DNA from: Molanna angustata
Lineage: Eukaryota; Arthropoda; Insecta; Trichoptera; Molannidae
DNA length: 64,000 bases
Direction of reading: 5' to 3'
Assembly: GCA_963576475.1 (NCBI GenBank)
Contig: OY754974.1
Span: 7,612,974 to 7,676,973 of the forward strand
In this document: in pieces, positions 12,601-25,380 of the stretch
Layout: each line of letters starts with the position of its first letter
How positions within the stretch are numbered: the stretch's first letter is position 1
The notes under the pieces: model-generated
The model's input: only the letters and a program-made list of their open reading frames with translations
Told to the model about the DNA's origin: nothing
Database searches by the model: none
Made by a program: the position numbers and the translations under genes

Positions 12601-13500
12601 ATCACACGCATATTGAGAAATCTGATGGAATGAGGACTTTTCATTATGCCTTTAAACAATAACCCATATGTTTTCTTAGGTGCGAAATTGAGTCTTACAC
12701 TCTAATCTGCAACAGAAAAAAGTATATGAGTGGCTGTACGCTCAATAAGTGGTGAATACTACGATACAATAATTTCATTAAAATGAAATATAAAGATAGT
12801 TAGTACTGTAAATTTATTTAAAATTGAGAGGTAAAAATAAAAATTAATCTTACGATACAATCACAATCGAATAAAAAGATCAAAAACTAATCCTATGTAC
12901 TACGAATTAAATTTATTATCAAAATTTAATTTACTATCAAAAATGAATCCCGGAAAATCTGTTTTTAGTGAACCGTGAAGGATCACAAAGTGAACCTACC
13001 TTAAACATAATGAATCATTTCATTTTTATCAAAATCCAAACAATTTATTATATCATTATCCTTGTCTTTGTGTGTCGGGGATAACGGCACCTGCATAAAT
13101 TATTTTTTATCATTCTCCGACCCAATTAGTGGAGATTTAATTACAAAATGTGGTCTCATATAAAGAACACGATAGAGAGGAGACGAGATAAGGAGACGAT
13201 AAGCAGAACAACTACCAGCAGTTAGTATACACATGTCTTATATACGTAGGTACATAATATTATGATGGAGGGCTGTGAGATCAAAGAATTAGTTCAGCAG
13301 ACTCCTGGAATCGAAACATTTATCAAACGTTTACCGAAATATAAACGTGACTGTCTTGACATGAATACAGGGCCTTGTTTTTGTATATGAATAAAAAAAT
13401 ACAATTAATTTTCAGAATATAATTCGATATAAACGTACCTACATAAAACCTCTACAAAATTCGAATCGTTACATATTAAAGAAAGTAATTAAAATCCATT
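12601..13500. other. No recognisable gene
   Basis: AT-rich, no open frame over 60 codons with any motif, no repeat match seen. Confidence 0.4.
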
Positions 13501-13690
13501 CATATTTCAAGATTTATTTGAGGCACTTGAGATGTGGCTATACAGAAGAGTTCTGAATATGATCTAAAAGTTGATGAGCACTGCCAAAAGACGCAAAGCA
13601 GCATATTTTGGCCATATATTTGGTGACGATAATCAAAAGCTTAGGTAAAGATATTGTGAAGGCGGGGTACGAGGCGTTATAGTTTGGGAT
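13501..13690 (+). pseudogene. LINE RT fragment
   Basis: Plus-strand translation gives FEALEMWLYRRVLNMI, then KRRKAAYFGHIFGDDNQKLR. This is the FExWxYRR...YFGHI segment found between thumb and C-terminus of a common insect LINE group; 42,150-42,610 is another member. Stops are present. Confidence 0.6.
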
Positions 13691-13734
13691 TCATATTAAT
13701 TAATAGACTTACCTATCCGGGTCCTTGAATGACT

Positions 13735-13930
13735 CGCAATCCACTGGTTGCGAGTTCGAATCCTCGTCCGATTTGATGGGTAGTGGCAGAGCGGTCAGCG
13801 AGCTGGGTTAGTAATCCAGTGGTCGCGAGTTCGAATACCACCACGACCGATTTCGTTCTTCTATAGCACAAGGATTAGGATGTATATGTACTTGTCACGA
13901 GGACATATTCATTATTTTTAAAAATAAAAT
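13735..13930 (+). mobile_element. SINE3 copy with doubled tRNA-like head
   Basis: Two head-like segments in tandem, the second running from gtggcagagcggtcagcgag (A-box-like) to gtcgcgagttcgaatacc (B-box-like), then a body with tgtatatgtacttgt and ggacatattca. The body and B-box region recur on the minus strand at 60,176-60,300. Confidence 0.7.
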
Positions 13931-14344
13931 AAATAAGCAATATGAATTTTTTTTTTATTTTCCAGAAAAAATTACAAATAATCACAAATTAATTTTAACA
14001 TTATATATGTATATAACAAATTGGTATTACATTATAAACACTTAACAGTTACATGGAATATATCACCTCACTAGACTAGGTCTGTTCTGAGGTTATACTA
14101 TTTTTTTGATTAATTTTGTCATGATGTATGTATGATGTATTTAGTGAATATAGTAATAATATGAAAGGAATGTGAAAATCAAGTATGTATGTAAGTGTAA
14201 GTTGTCTCATGTATATCGTCTAAAGCATTGTCTTTTACCTAGATACTATTATTTTATTAAATTATTTTCCTTTGATGACCAATTAAATCCCAGATTGACC
14301 GTTGAGAAGTATATATTGTTATTTATTCCATTAGTTCAGATTTT
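13931..14344. other. No recognisable gene
   Basis: AT-rich spacer. The 69-codon plus ORF at 14,172-14,381 runs into a SINE and has no motif. Confidence 0.35.
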
Positions 14345-14565
14345 ATTTTATTTTATTTTATGTAGCTTCTTGGGCAACTAACAGGCACCAGGTCAAATAA
14401 TTATTTACCACGCACCCAATAACAAGTTGCCACATTCTGGAGACTTACGATATTAATCGTCTCACAGATCTAGACTGAAAAAACAATCAAAAAATGTGTC
14501 TCCACCGGGAATCGAACCTGGGCCCTTGGATCAGCAGTCAGATACTCAGTCAGATAGCAGTCAAC
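14345..14565 (-). mobile_element. SINE1 copy
   Basis: Minus-strand SINE1 with (TTTTA)n tail, ttgggcaactaacagg tail motif, cacccaataacaagttgcc body and the ccaccgggaatcgaacctgg B-box region. The outer head is replaced by a duplicated cagtcagata. Confidence 0.8.
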
Positions 14566-15784
14566 AGTATTTAATAATTCAGTAGAATATCTGTAATCGA
14601 TTTTTCGTAGTTCTTATTCAAACTTTAAAATCTGGCTTCGTTCATCTCCGAAAAAGACAAATAACATAAAATAACAATAAATTAGAATTGATTCCATTAG
14701 TATGACTTCATAATATTATTTCGATATGGGTACATTCAGAAACAAAACCGTCATACGGATGACACAAGTTCTTCTTGTCGAAATAACGATGGTATACCTA
14801 TATTTGCATTTTGTTCGAGATACATAATACTCCATCAGCGACGAAGAATTCTACCGTTGTTCGTATCTTCCATCCCAGATATCTTCTATGTACTTCTAAA
14901 TACCTACCTATATACCTACCGATTCATTCCATCATAAACGTGCTTTGAATACAAATGTCCCTCTTCCAATTGTCAGATTATGCTTCGATATATTACGTTT
15001 ATGCCTGCCCCCCTTGTTAACCATTATTTTTTTAAAGAACAAAATATAGGCAAGCACTTATACAGAGGATTATATTAAATTATTTCTGTGAAAGGATTTT
15101 AATTCAACAAATTTGTCGCCTGGCGCAGTCTAATCTTTGAATTTATTATGATGTTATTATACCCACGGACTCCTAATTAAGAAGCTCTCGGCTTGAATAC
15201 CTTCAAACTTGATAATGTTGGAATCTTGACGTCCATAGGTACCATCTATATATGTATATTGAAAAATCCTCAGACTATTAAATTCAACAACCGTGGCTTT
15301 GTGAAGCTATATTATTTGATCAAAAACGTGTTAGATATCATTAGATCTAAGCGTTTCATAGGTTTTTTGATAAATAGAATTTATTAATACGCATTTCATT
15401 CTAAATAATACATTGGCTAACAGGTCACGTAAGTTTTGTTTCATTAAATTTTTTCTACTGTTTTTATTATTTTTCAAATCGTGTGTTAATTATTATATTT
15501 GTTGTCAAACCATTACTGTAAAAAACACATTTTTATAAATAAATAAAAACAAAAATTCAAATAACTCACTATTTCGTGAGATAACATATGATGATTTTAA
15601 AAATCATCACAGATGAAATCATAGGGAAGTAATTAATGAAATTAATCAGCTCTTATGTAGTTGAGGCACTTTACATACATATAAATTTAATCATATTTGT
15701 GAACTCTTGAACTTGAGGTTTGGGTTGTAGATACGACACAAGCTTTCACAGTAGATATGCGATACAATGTAGAAAAAGCACACT
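14566..15784. other. No recognisable gene
   Basis: AT-rich; a 64-codon plus ORF at 15,193-15,387 lacks any motif. Confidence 0.35.
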
Positions 15785-16720
15785 TAATAATAATAATAAA
15801 TAATATAAAAATAATAATTTGTATAGTGTCGTATAATGATTCAAGATCATTCCAAGGGCGCTGTTATTTAGATAGATATTATATTGCTCTACGAAACAAA
15901 GCTGTTTTCAGTCCTTTAGAGAAAGTGCTCTCACTATTTGCACTGCGAACATCTAGAGGCAATTTATTCCACTTTATAGGACCACTCACACCAAAGCATC
16001 GATCATAGTAAGCCGTTTTATTGGCTCTGTCCAACTCCTTTAGGGAGTTGGTACTCTGTGATCCAGAAGACCTACATAAGTGTGAGATGCCTCCCAGACA
16101 GATCTTTTCTCTGACAAAGCTCTTGTATGTATTGTGGTGCTAGGTTATTTAAAGCATTAAACACCGTTAAGCATATTTTGTAGTCAACTCGCTCTGGACA
16201 CTTCAACCAATGCAATTCGTTAAGTAGTGGAGTTATGTGACATCGTTTTTCCGCTCCATAAATGAGCCTTGCCGCTGCATTAAACACCATCTGTAATCTA
16301 TCGAGCTGATACTTTGGCAATCCATCATAGATGCCATTACAGTAATCTAGCCGAGACACAACGAATGCATTTATAAGTGTTTTTGTCTCATTTTTGGGCA
16401 AGCTTCGACGAACGTTTTTCAGTTGTCTTAGCTAGAAAAAGCATGAACTGACTGTTTTAGAGATTTGCAGGTCAAGAGACAACTCTTATTGTCTAAGTGT
16501 ACACCCAAAAACTTGACACTTGCAGACGGCAAGAGTTTTTCTCCGTTGATGTTAATAGGAGTACCTTCTTTCAATGAGGTGCTGTCGCCGTGGTGAAGCT
16601 ACCCAACAAAAACTCTGTTTTTGTTGGGTTTAATTTTAGCTTGTTATGAGACATCCACGTAGCGACTTTTTCGATGCACTCAGTATCCACTTCCAGACGG
16701 TATTTGTACATGGGATTACA
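15785..16720 (-). pseudogene. CR1/L2-like LINE ORF2, C-terminal part
   Basis: Minus-strand reverse transcriptase. From its 5' side: WMSHNKLKLNPTKTEF-like palm/thumb residues near 16,620-16,660, then an open frame (16,072-16,401) reading AFVVSRLDYCNGIYDGLPKY...LQMVFNAAARLIYG...HITPLLNELHWLK, then RCFGVSGPIKWNKLPLDVRS toward 15,960. These are hallmark motifs of the CR1/L2 group C-terminus. The RT catalytic core is absent (5' truncation). It ends in an ATA-rich microsatellite at 15,785-15,815. Confidence 0.8.
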
Positions 16721-18489
16721 AAATTTGAAAGTCGAGGAATAGTTTGCACATAATTTCCTTTGAAAAGACGATGTGCCAACCTACCCACAAAAACATGTTG
16801 AAAATTGTGAAATCATAACACTCTTATATTATTTTACAGTAGTGAAGAATAAAAAAGTTACACAGCAGACGATTCAAAGAGAAAAATAAAGTATTGAGGC
16901 AGAAGCTCTCTGGAGAGGCGAATAGCCTGCGGTTATTTTCATATTGAAAAGCGGAACATCATAAGACATGACTTCATTTTACAAAGTATTTTTTTTTTCA
17001 TTCGACTTTGACGATGACATCCACGCAGATTCTACTTGCTTCTTTGCGTGTACTCTTCACTAGGAACTTACTATAGTATTATAATTCTCTTAAGACATTG
17101 CGTGAACCTATGTAGCAACTCTAATGAGAGTTTTCCGTGCGCAAAGTTAGCTTACAACCATGGCTTACCAAAGTAACTTTGAAGCATTAGTTATTCGTCC
17201 TGCCTATTAATTTATATAGACCGTGAACGCCATAAACAATAACATCATATTTTATCACCTATTTCATACAACCATTAAAAACAAATAAAAATATTTATGG
17301 GCAAAAATTTGAGATTTGATGTTATGTTTTCTAGCTAATAAAAAAAATCATTCCAAAAACAAACACATGAATGTAACCGGGAATTCCCCTTTTGCATACC
17401 TTATTAACGCAAGCCCTTATAATTATTTTATTTATGTATTTATTTATTTTTATCCAAAACGAAGAGTAGATATAAGATAAAATAAACTGTAGGTAATAAA
17501 AGCATTAAATTGTCAATATTGTTCATATTTAACATTGGTCACCCCAGTACTTTGGCCATTCCAGACTTGGCAAAGGGTAAGGAAGGGACGAAGGGTGAAG
17601 CAGAGCCAGTTCCCCTCTGTGAAGAATTGGTTTGTCTGAACTTTTAACAAGGATGCTTGTCAATCATCGCAAACATGAAATTTTCATAACAAACTTATGT
17701 AGATGACAATATTCGAAGTACCTATTTTGTATTGCCAACTACGCATATGCTTCCACCAACCCGCTATGTTTCCAAAATATCACTAATTCTATATAAGATA
17801 CTGTTTGACAATATACGTTTTTAGCAGCTTTAGAACTAGTTGCATGTATAGGGAGATGGTTATTTGATTATAATGATTATTGTGATTTATTTATTCTATA
17901 GAATATATATAAAATATTTACAAAACCAAAGACTGCATCCAATATAACACAGGGATTATCCCTAGCATATTGGAGAGCAATTCGCTAATTGACAGCAAAG
18001 CGCAAGAGAGTGTCAATGGTTTGGATGTGTATGTGCACCTTTCCATTGTCTCTGTCTGAAATATGTATAGCATTTAATCTTTTTTTTATATATGTACGTT
18101 TATTACTGTTGTCAATACTCTGTATGTAAAATGTCATGTTTATTATAAATAAATAAAACAAATAAATAAGAATGATTATTGCGTGTTCAAAAGGTATTAT
18201 AGATACACTACAAAGATTGGGTGCAACTGATAATTCATATAATAAAAGATTGTACTCACTCTGATATAAATTTATTTCAATTGATGTATTACATAAAATT
18301 TGTTTTAAATCAATTATTATATTCACACTTAATAAGAATGTATAGGAAAGTCCGCGATACGTCAGGACACGGTGACTGGTGAAATTCCGAATGAATTGTA
18401 AAAGTGGGGATGACTATTTATAACCTCCGCTTGTGTTGGTAGCAATGAAAGGTAAGTAGTGATGTGGGGACATCGTAGGGATGATCCGC
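16721..18489. other. No recognisable gene
   Basis: AT-rich. ctagttgcatgt at about 17,836 matches the CTAG end of the Helitron-like family but does not continue. A 113-codon minus ORF at 17,985-18,326 is Ile/Leu/Tyr rich without a motif. Confidence 0.35.
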
Positions 18490-19213
18490 CACACATGTAA
18501 CACATGAGATCCAACTGTCGATAGTGATAGTATGTATAGTTGAAGAATACGTACCAAACTATAAACCCATAAATTATTAAATATATTTTAAGATATTTTG
18601 CTATCTACACATAACATGTAGGTATGTATGTCAAGATAGGATAATATGGAGGTCAGTCCTTTTTTCCTATCTAGAATTTGAAAACAGCATGATGGTATGT
18701 ATATACGTATGTTTGAAGATTACGTACCAAATTATTAAATCACCATAGATATAGGCCACTGTCATACAAATTGTATGAAACAATGTCGTCACTAAATTAA
18801 TTTTTTACAAAATGGTTTAAAAAATTGAGATGTACTACTATAATGATTATATTTTTTATAGAAAATTAAATGATCTAGTTGGGGTGTTTCGGCTTTTTTC
18901 GAATATTTTTAAAATATTGGAAATATAGGCAGTTAAACACATAAATTCATCATAAAATAACATGTTTTTTTAATAAAAAATGTAAGAAACTCTAGAATTT
19001 AAAAAAATCAAATTTTGATTTTGTATTTGTCTATATTTACACCGATTTTCAGGGTTCGAGCTTTGCTGCGAAACCTCTAAGGTGGTGTTTCTTTACTTCA
19101 AAATTGGAAAAACCATATATAATATATACCTGGCACACAAATCTCGCACATTTTGGATTGAAACTTAGTCGATCTGTTAACAGAAATAAATTCTTTTGAA
19201 CAAATCGACAGTT
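18490..19213 (-). mobile_element. Helitron-like copy A, old and internally deleted
   Basis: Aligns with the 1-kb copies at 47.7 and 51.7-55 kb from catgtaacacatgagatcc to aaatcgacag. It lacks the CA/GACA microsatellite segment and the CTAG end has mutated. The hairpin near the TC end survives with different arms (cagaa / ttctt instead of gagaac / gttctc), showing co-variation. Strand is assigned from the 5'-TC to CTAG-3' direction of the intact copies. Confidence 0.65.
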
Positions 19214-19287
19214 TTATGTATTAAAAAATATATTTTTAATAAATTCTTTAATCGTATATTATTGCATTACACAGAACAATAATTGCT

Positions 19288-20325
19288 TTTCCATTCTTCT
19301 TCTTCGATGGCGCTACAGCCCAAATCGAGCCTTGGCCTCCTTCAACACGCGCCTCCAACCTCTTCTATCCTCAGCCGCCGTTCTCCAGTTAGGGACCTGC
19401 AGGAGCTTTTCTGCATCTCTCCGTATGTCGTCCTCCCATCTCAGTCTTGGTCTCCCCATCTTCCGTTTACCTCCCGGGTGACCAAACATGATTTTTTTGG
19501 GTAGTCGCGTGTTTGGCATTCTCTGTACATGGCCAGCCCATCTCAACCTAAGCAGTCTTATATGGGTTGAGATCTTTGGTGCTTCATAGATTTTGTACAG
19601 TTCTTCATTTTTCTTTATGCGCCATTCATCTCCTTCCTTCACAGGACCACATATTCGGCGTAGGACTCTCCTTTCGAAAACATCTAATGCTTCAGCGGAT
19701 TTCACGGTCAGTGTCAGAGCCCCGCATCCGTAAGTCAACACAGTCCTAATGATTGTTTTATATAATGTCAATTTAGTTTTCCTGTGGACATTGCGAGACC
19801 TGAACACTGGCAATAAGGAGAAATAAGTTTTATTGCCTGCTGATATTCTTTTTTTGATTTCTACTTCCTCTTCATTATTTTCCGTAAGGAGAGATCCCAG
19901 ATACGTAAATTGGTCAACTGTTTCAAATGAGTGGTCGTCTGCCAGCTTTACCCTACCTCTTCTTCTTTGAGATGGGTTTCGACTTTGGGCCATATATTTT
20001 GTTTTGCTCTCATTTATTTTCAAGCCCACTTCACATGCAGCGTTTCCAATGGGGTGAAGACTTCTTTAATAGCTGCCAGGGATCTTCCGATGATATTAAG
20101 ATCATCTGCGTACCCAACTATTTGGCTGCTCTTGAAACAAATGTTAGCGCTCGTGTCGACGGACGTTTGACGGACAACATGTTCTAGCACTATGTTGAAG
20201 AGAGTGGGAGCCAGACTATCCCCTTGTTTTAGCCCTTGAGAGATTGTAAACGCCTCACTAAGTTCCCCTCCCACCTTGACCTGGCTTCTTGTGTTGGTCA
20301 TTGTTACTATGACAAGCCTAACTAG
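19288..20325 (-). pseudogene. LINE ORF2 fragment (RT palm to C-terminus)
   Basis: The frame 20,301-20,020 carries RT motifs SEAFTISQGLKQGDSLAP, LFNIVLE and the catalytic VGYADDLNIIG. Near 20,020-20,029 the reading shifts into 20,029-19,313 (no ATG; it simply continues the protein). That frame reads GLKINESKTKYM, FTYLGSLLTENN, TLYKTIIRTVLTYG, VFERRVLRRICGP, RLRWAGHVQRM and GRPRLRWEDDIRRDAEKL, and ends ARFGL. It is 5'-truncated around 20,325 and broken by one frameshift; otherwise it is well kept over 330 codons, so the copy is fairly young. The AADR-type C-terminus resembles RTE/BovB-like or jockey-like LINEs; I cannot fix the clade. Confidence 0.85.
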
Positions 20326-20904
20326 TTTAGCTTTTCCATTAATTCAACAAATTTATTCATTTTAAACTCCCTTCCTTTTTAATATGATGATATTGGTATA
20401 TTCTCTGGTGCGTCTTCGTATATTGACTGAATGTTTAATATTAATAATAACATAAAGATTTCTGAATATTAAATATTGCTTAAACATTTTCCCCTTTTTA
20501 CCGGAGGGATAATAATATGTAAATTGTGTCTTCCGAAATTCAATATTCCGTTACTTCCCCCAATATACTCTAATAAATTTTTCTTCGGTTTTTATTTTTT
20601 TGAAGATTTAATTGCATAGAAATATTTCTCGGAGGCATTTAATTCTTTTGAAGTATAACAAGGGAAACATCTTTTTTTCTTGTTAACGCTCAAAAAGTCA
20701 AAAAAATCAACTGGAAGGGGATAAGAACTTTTCTCTTTCTCTTTTGTTATCATTAATGCTGCGGACATTCTAAAATTTTGTGTTTTTTTATGATTGAAAA
20801 TTCAAAATTCACTTTTCGACAATCCCATTTTAAATTTCTTCAACAATAACACCCTGATTACCTTTGAAAAGTATACCTCCTGAAATAAAGTATGTACTTA
20901 GTAT
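20326..20904. other. No recognisable gene
   Basis: AT-rich spacer. Confidence 0.35.
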
Positions 20905-20975
20905 GATAGTATCTCGTATAGAGATGATACAGGCCTTACGACCTGTCTTCGCTGGTCAAAGTGATCAATTAACAC
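20905..20975 (+). repeat. Degenerate copy of dispersed repeat R
   Basis: acaggccttacgacctgtc followed by gctggtcaaagtgatca matches the core of the R copies at 24,996, 44,038, 44,573 (reverse) and 63,765. Confidence 0.5.
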
Positions 20976-21644
20976 TCGAATAAGATTTTATATGACATTT
21001 GGTTTCATTGCTTATCACCTATACCTTCGTATCCACATATCTATAATTCCTTTATCCTTCATCCCTTCACAGCCCATCCTTTTCCTATTTTTGGACATAA
21101 TCGAATTTATATAAAATTTTGTATTATTTTTTTTTCTTTCTCATTGTAATATATATTAGTTTTTTTTGTAATATGTGTTTTTGTACTTGCTAATACTAAT
21201 GTAGGTACTAGCATGGTTGACTGGTATAAATTGCCTTCTTCTTTTTAGTCCGCCACATTATGTGTTTTTTTTTTTGCATAATTAAAGTGTTTTTTTTTTA
21301 TTATCATTATTATAATGAGACAGCAGGGCTACTCATGAAGTTGATTAAGATTAGAATAATATTAGATTCAGACATCTGAAATCTTTTGGATAAAAAATAG
21401 CTAATCAATTGTTTAAGAGGGTGCATGCCTGCTGCCAGAGCATACCTATTTTTCAATTTGAAATACCATTATTACTACTAATCAAATCGTTTTGTAAGAA
21501 ATAACATAGATAGTTTGGGTATTTATAAAGAAAAATATTCCTTAACTTGTTGATAATGGTCTGTATAATTTTTTTTACATAATACATTTGGACAGCAAAT
21601 ATAACAACTATACTGTGAATTTCCCGAAAACAAATAATATAGGA
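20976..21644. other. No recognisable gene
   Basis: AT-rich with poly-T runs. Confidence 0.35.
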
Positions 21645-21715
21645 AATTTTATTTATTTATTTATTTAATATTGCTTCTCGGGCAACTAACAGGTACCATG
21701 TCAAATATTAAATTA
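21645..21715 (-). mobile_element. SINE1 3' tail fragment
   Basis: (TTTA)n followed by attgcttctcgggcaactaa and caggtaccatgtcaaat, the exact SINE1 tail, cut off before the body. Confidence 0.7.
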
Positions 21716-22357
21716 ATTATTATATATGAATGTAATTGTAATTAAAATAAAGTTTTGTAAATTTACCTAAATGACGCATGTATTATATTCCAATTTCGTT
21801 TATTTACCAAAATCCATGTAAACACCATTGTAGACTATATTTTTTTTTTATGTTTGCAATTTTTACATCTTCCGATACTTTTTATTTTGCTTTAATTACG
21901 AAAATTCACCCGAAACAACCAACGACGTCAGGTTTGTCAAAGGAAAGATATACGAAATACTGGCTTATTTTAATTCCGGGGAGCGATTCCGACGCAAACA
22001 ACTCGAAAAGTCTGAATTACACTTACACGTAACAATTTCGAAAATTGTTAATGAAATTCTTCTTCGTCCCATTCCCCCTGACAGTGACAGAGTAACAACT
22101 CTGTTATACCTAACAGCAGTAGAGCCGTTCCTGGAGTATCGCCTAAAGTTCAAACTTACTTCTCAACGAAGATATAGCTTCATAAGACTAGGTACTACGC
22201 AGTCTACAGATCCCGGGATGACCTCTTAATTCACGATGACACTGAAAACCGCTAAAAATGAAAATGTATAGACTCTTGCAATTCTTTTAAGCGCAAACTA
22301 TTTCAGCAGTTTTCAATCTGTCGATTGATGCGGCTTCCAAACTATGTATAGAATATC
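21716..22357. other. No recognisable gene
   Basis: AT-rich; an 84-codon plus ORF at 21,778-22,032 shows no motif. Confidence 0.35.
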
Positions 22358-22760
22358 ATAATAATTATGATAAATATGAACACATATTATATTATAAATA
22401 AAATATTTATAAAAATAAATAAAAACACACAGTTTTAATCCACAAAAGGAGTATGACTTTAATGAGCCTGAGCGCTTTCGCCGAACACAGCCGGCATCCT
22501 CAGTCATACTCCTTTAGTGGATTAAAACTGTGTGTTTTTATTTATTTTTATAAATATTTTATTTATAACTATGAACTTCCACTGTGTTAACGAAAAAACT
22601 TTGAAATTACATATTATATTCTACAAAAAAAATATTCGATTTCCGACGACCGTTTCGGCTTATAAGGCCATAATCGTCGGAAGGCCATAATCATAAGGTC
22701 GTCGGAAATCGAATAAATTTTTTGTAGAATAAAATATGTGTTCATATTTATCATAATTCG
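22358..22760. repeat. Nested hairpin structure (two hairpins in an outer stem)
   Basis: Three sets of inverted arms. Arms at 22,392-22,458 and 22,502-22,568 are 67 bases each with one mismatch. Arms at 22,618-22,651 and 22,697-22,730 are 34 bases with about two mismatches. Outer arms of about 25 bases at 22,362-22,388 and 22,733-22,757 enclose both. The loop of the first contains gcgctttcgccgaacacagc, whose complement-like relative occurs at 55,370-55,410. Confidence 0.85.
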
Positions 22761-22859
22761 CAAACTATTTATTAAATTACGATACATAATGACATTATAC
22801 AAAATACAGCGTAATGTACCTACATATAGAAAAACAAAATAAATTTCAAAATTACACTC

Positions 22860-23335
22860 ATTATTATACATACATACCATCACATCATGTCCCTCGCGGA
22901 GTAGGCAGAGAGAACCGAATGCCACTTATTTCTATATTGACACACATTCATCGCCTCGTCGACATTCATACATCGTCTTATAGGTACATACATGTTCGTC
23001 TGTTGTTCATGCTTCTGACATTTCCGTCTCTCAAAATACCGTTCAAATGGACGTGCCATCCCTTCCTTGGACGGCCCCGACCTCTCATTCCATTCCTGTC
23101 CACAACGTATATTTTCTTCGTCAGGCGTTCCTCATTCATTCTCCCCATGTGGCTAAGCCATCTCAGTGTGTTTTTTTCACTTTCATTCTTTTAATGACAT
23201 CTTTCTTTGTCTAAAATTCTTTCCTTGTGTCATTTCTGACCCTGTCATATATCGTCCTATTACAGATTCTTCTTAGTGATCTCATTTCAACTGTATTTAT
23301 TCTGCTTTCATGGAACTTCTGCCTTATTATATTAT
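22860..23335 (-). pseudogene. LINE family X, RT C-terminus and 3' tail
   Basis: On the minus strand the remnant reads LSHMGRMNEERLTKKIYVVD and GRGRPRKGWHVHLN, then the shared tail with tgaatgtcgacgaggcgatg and gagagaaccgaatgcc on the plus side. It is the reverse-oriented relative of 7,585-8,020. Confidence 0.7.
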
Positions 23336-23399
23336 TTCGTGCGACTTCTGCATTATTATATTATATCGTAAATTTTATGTTTGGTAATAATTAATTCGG

Positions 23400-23510
23400 A
23401 GGGAGATGGATGCAGTGTGCCCAAGACAGGGAGTTGTGGAGGATCAAAGGGGAGGCCTATGTCCAAGAATGGATGAAAACTGGCTGAAGAAGAAGAAGAA
23501 TAATTAAAAA
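23400..23510 (+). pseudogene. LINE C-terminal fragment
   Basis: Plus-strand reading CAQDRELWRIKGEAYVQEWM ends ...KTG and a stop, then a GAAGAAGAAGAA tail. AQDRxxWRxxGEAYVQ is the terminal signature of a common lepidopteran LINE group. Confidence 0.7.
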
Positions 23511-24269
23511 TTTCAAGATTGTTTTTTTCGTTATTCTACGCTGTATTAATTTTTATATTCTCTCATTGAACGTCTAACTAGGTGAACCTGTTTTAGGACA
23601 TCCGGTTTATTTTTCATAGATTGTTTTGGAAAAATCACAGTATATTAAAAATGACACTGGAACTAATAAGGTCATCACTGAAACATTATAAATATAATTT
23701 TTTACGTTAATTAAATCAATAAATATAAAAAAATTAGGTATACGTTATCATAAATTTGAAATAAAATATAATAAAATAATATTAATTTACATTATAAAAT
23801 TGCCTCCTAACAACCAAATAAAACAACACTCTTCAAAATCGCATACGCGTATATTCTGTTTATTGACCTGTGAAATCGTGCCACCAACTTAGCGAAACTA
23901 AATCAAAGTTGGCAGAGAACATATAATATTTTACTATAAGCGAGATACATAGGTATATAAGTTTTTCATACGCTCTGTCCTTCAAGAATAAATTATCAAA
24001 ATCATATCGTTTTGAATCGACACTGGTTGAAAAATTATTTTAAAAACTTTATTACATAATGATTCTAAATAAACTTAACAAATGTGAACACGTTAATGTT
24101 TTGTATGATTCCTCTATTTTGATGAATATGCTAAGCGAACAATTTATTGTTTTTTTTATATCTAATTTCATATTTTTCCAAACGTCAGGTAGTAAGTATA
24201 TTATGCATCTTTGAATTTTGAACATTAAGAGTAGAGTATGAAAGGATAGCTATCGGGTATTCCTGTATA
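23511..24269. other. No recognisable gene
   Basis: AT-rich spacer. Confidence 0.35.
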
Positions 24270-24680
24270 TGTTTGTGGGTGTGTAGAATTATTTTACTAA
24301 TGTAAAGTTGTCTAACATTAAGGAATCCGAGAATAATTCATTACTGGGATATCTGAAAGGTTATTGAGTATGGTACGTAGTATTGATTTTTGCACTTTTA
24401 AAAGTAGAACCAGAACAGTCATACTCCCCTTCCAATATATTATCCATATTGCAGCACTGAATTGCAAAGTGCACAGTAAATTTGTCTAACATCTTTTGTC
24501 TGGAGGATATTTTTGATATTGAGGAATATAAATATATTTCTTATCTTTTTACAACTATAGTCTATACGTATATTCCATTTGAGAAATTTATCCATGTACA
24601 TGCCCAAATAATTCACAATTTCGACTGAGTCAATAGAACTACGGAAGTTGTTGGGGAAAAACCAACGACTTCTTTATATT
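24270..24680 (-). pseudogene. LINE RT thumb fragment
   Basis: Minus-strand reading from about 24,630 gives EIVNYLGMYMDKFLKWNIRI, then KKIRNIFIFLNIKNILQTKD and VRQIYCALCNSVLQYG. After a frame break come a W-x-GS and KVQKSILRTIL. The order YLG-x-D...L.W, KIR, IYCAL..SVLQYG, W.G, QK.ILR is that of LINE reverse transcriptases. It is interrupted by stops and so does not appear as a long open frame. Confidence 0.7.
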
Positions 24681-24989
24681 GCAAAAATGATACACAAAGG
24701 GTAAGGGCATGATTAAAAAGCAACTAAGTGGATTAGGTCATTGCTCAATCCCAACTCACTTAAATAAATTTGACATAAAAGACAGTCCTTCGTGTGTTTA
24801 CTGAGCAGACTTTGATACACTTGATCGTCCATTGCACCACCTATTGGTGACATTAAAGTACCAATGTCTGTAAACATGTCTCAACTCATATCGCTAAACT
24901 ATCTATCGGTTTAATCAGCAATATCTAGAGGATTAACCTCTGAAAACTTAATCATCAATAACTAGAGATATTCTCCCATGTGACTCAAA

Positions 24990-25380
24990 TTAAATATTCT
25001 TTTTTAATTGCATATACGCAAACATTGGATTTTTTTCCCTTTCGGGAGTCAAATGATATTATTATTGACAAACATTTTTTCAACATCTCAATAGAGACGA
25101 AGTTGGGATATTGTAGAAGAACCAGGAACTCGAGGCACCTACAGGGCTTACGATCTGTCATCGGCTGGTTTACGTGATCACTTTATGCGCTTGCGCAACG
25201 TTCACCAATTATGCCTTCTTATTGAGTTCCCTTATCGATGTAATTTTTGAAAGTTCTATATATTTGAATAGTGTGTAACATTTTACCTGACAATAATGCA
25301 TTATTACTATTGCCATCTATGGAGTAACGGAGAAACCTTTTTGTAATGCCATCTATTGAGACATTGAGAAATTAATTTAA
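24990..25380 (+). repeat. Dispersed repeat R, copy 1
   Basis: Contains the shared 5' part (catatacgcaaacattgg, ttcccttt, cgggagtcaaa), catctcaatagagacgaagt, cacctacagggcttacga and tttatgcgcttgcgcaacgt. It extends into two imperfect gccatctat motifs. Two short hairpins are conserved among copies: ACAGG/CCTGT and TGCGC/GCGCA. Confidence 0.7.

Noticed and set aside
13787..13855. tRNA gene-like sequence with A and B boxes
   Set aside because: It is followed by a body shared with 60,176-60,300 and has no consistent acceptor stem, so it is a SINE head and not a tRNA gene.
19283..20187. Plus-strand frames over the LINE fragment (60-86 codons)
   Set aside because: Shadows of the minus-strand reverse transcriptase.
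22814..23194. 126-codon plus-strand frame
   Set aside because: Runs antisense to the LINE family X remnant and its 3' tail; no domain.
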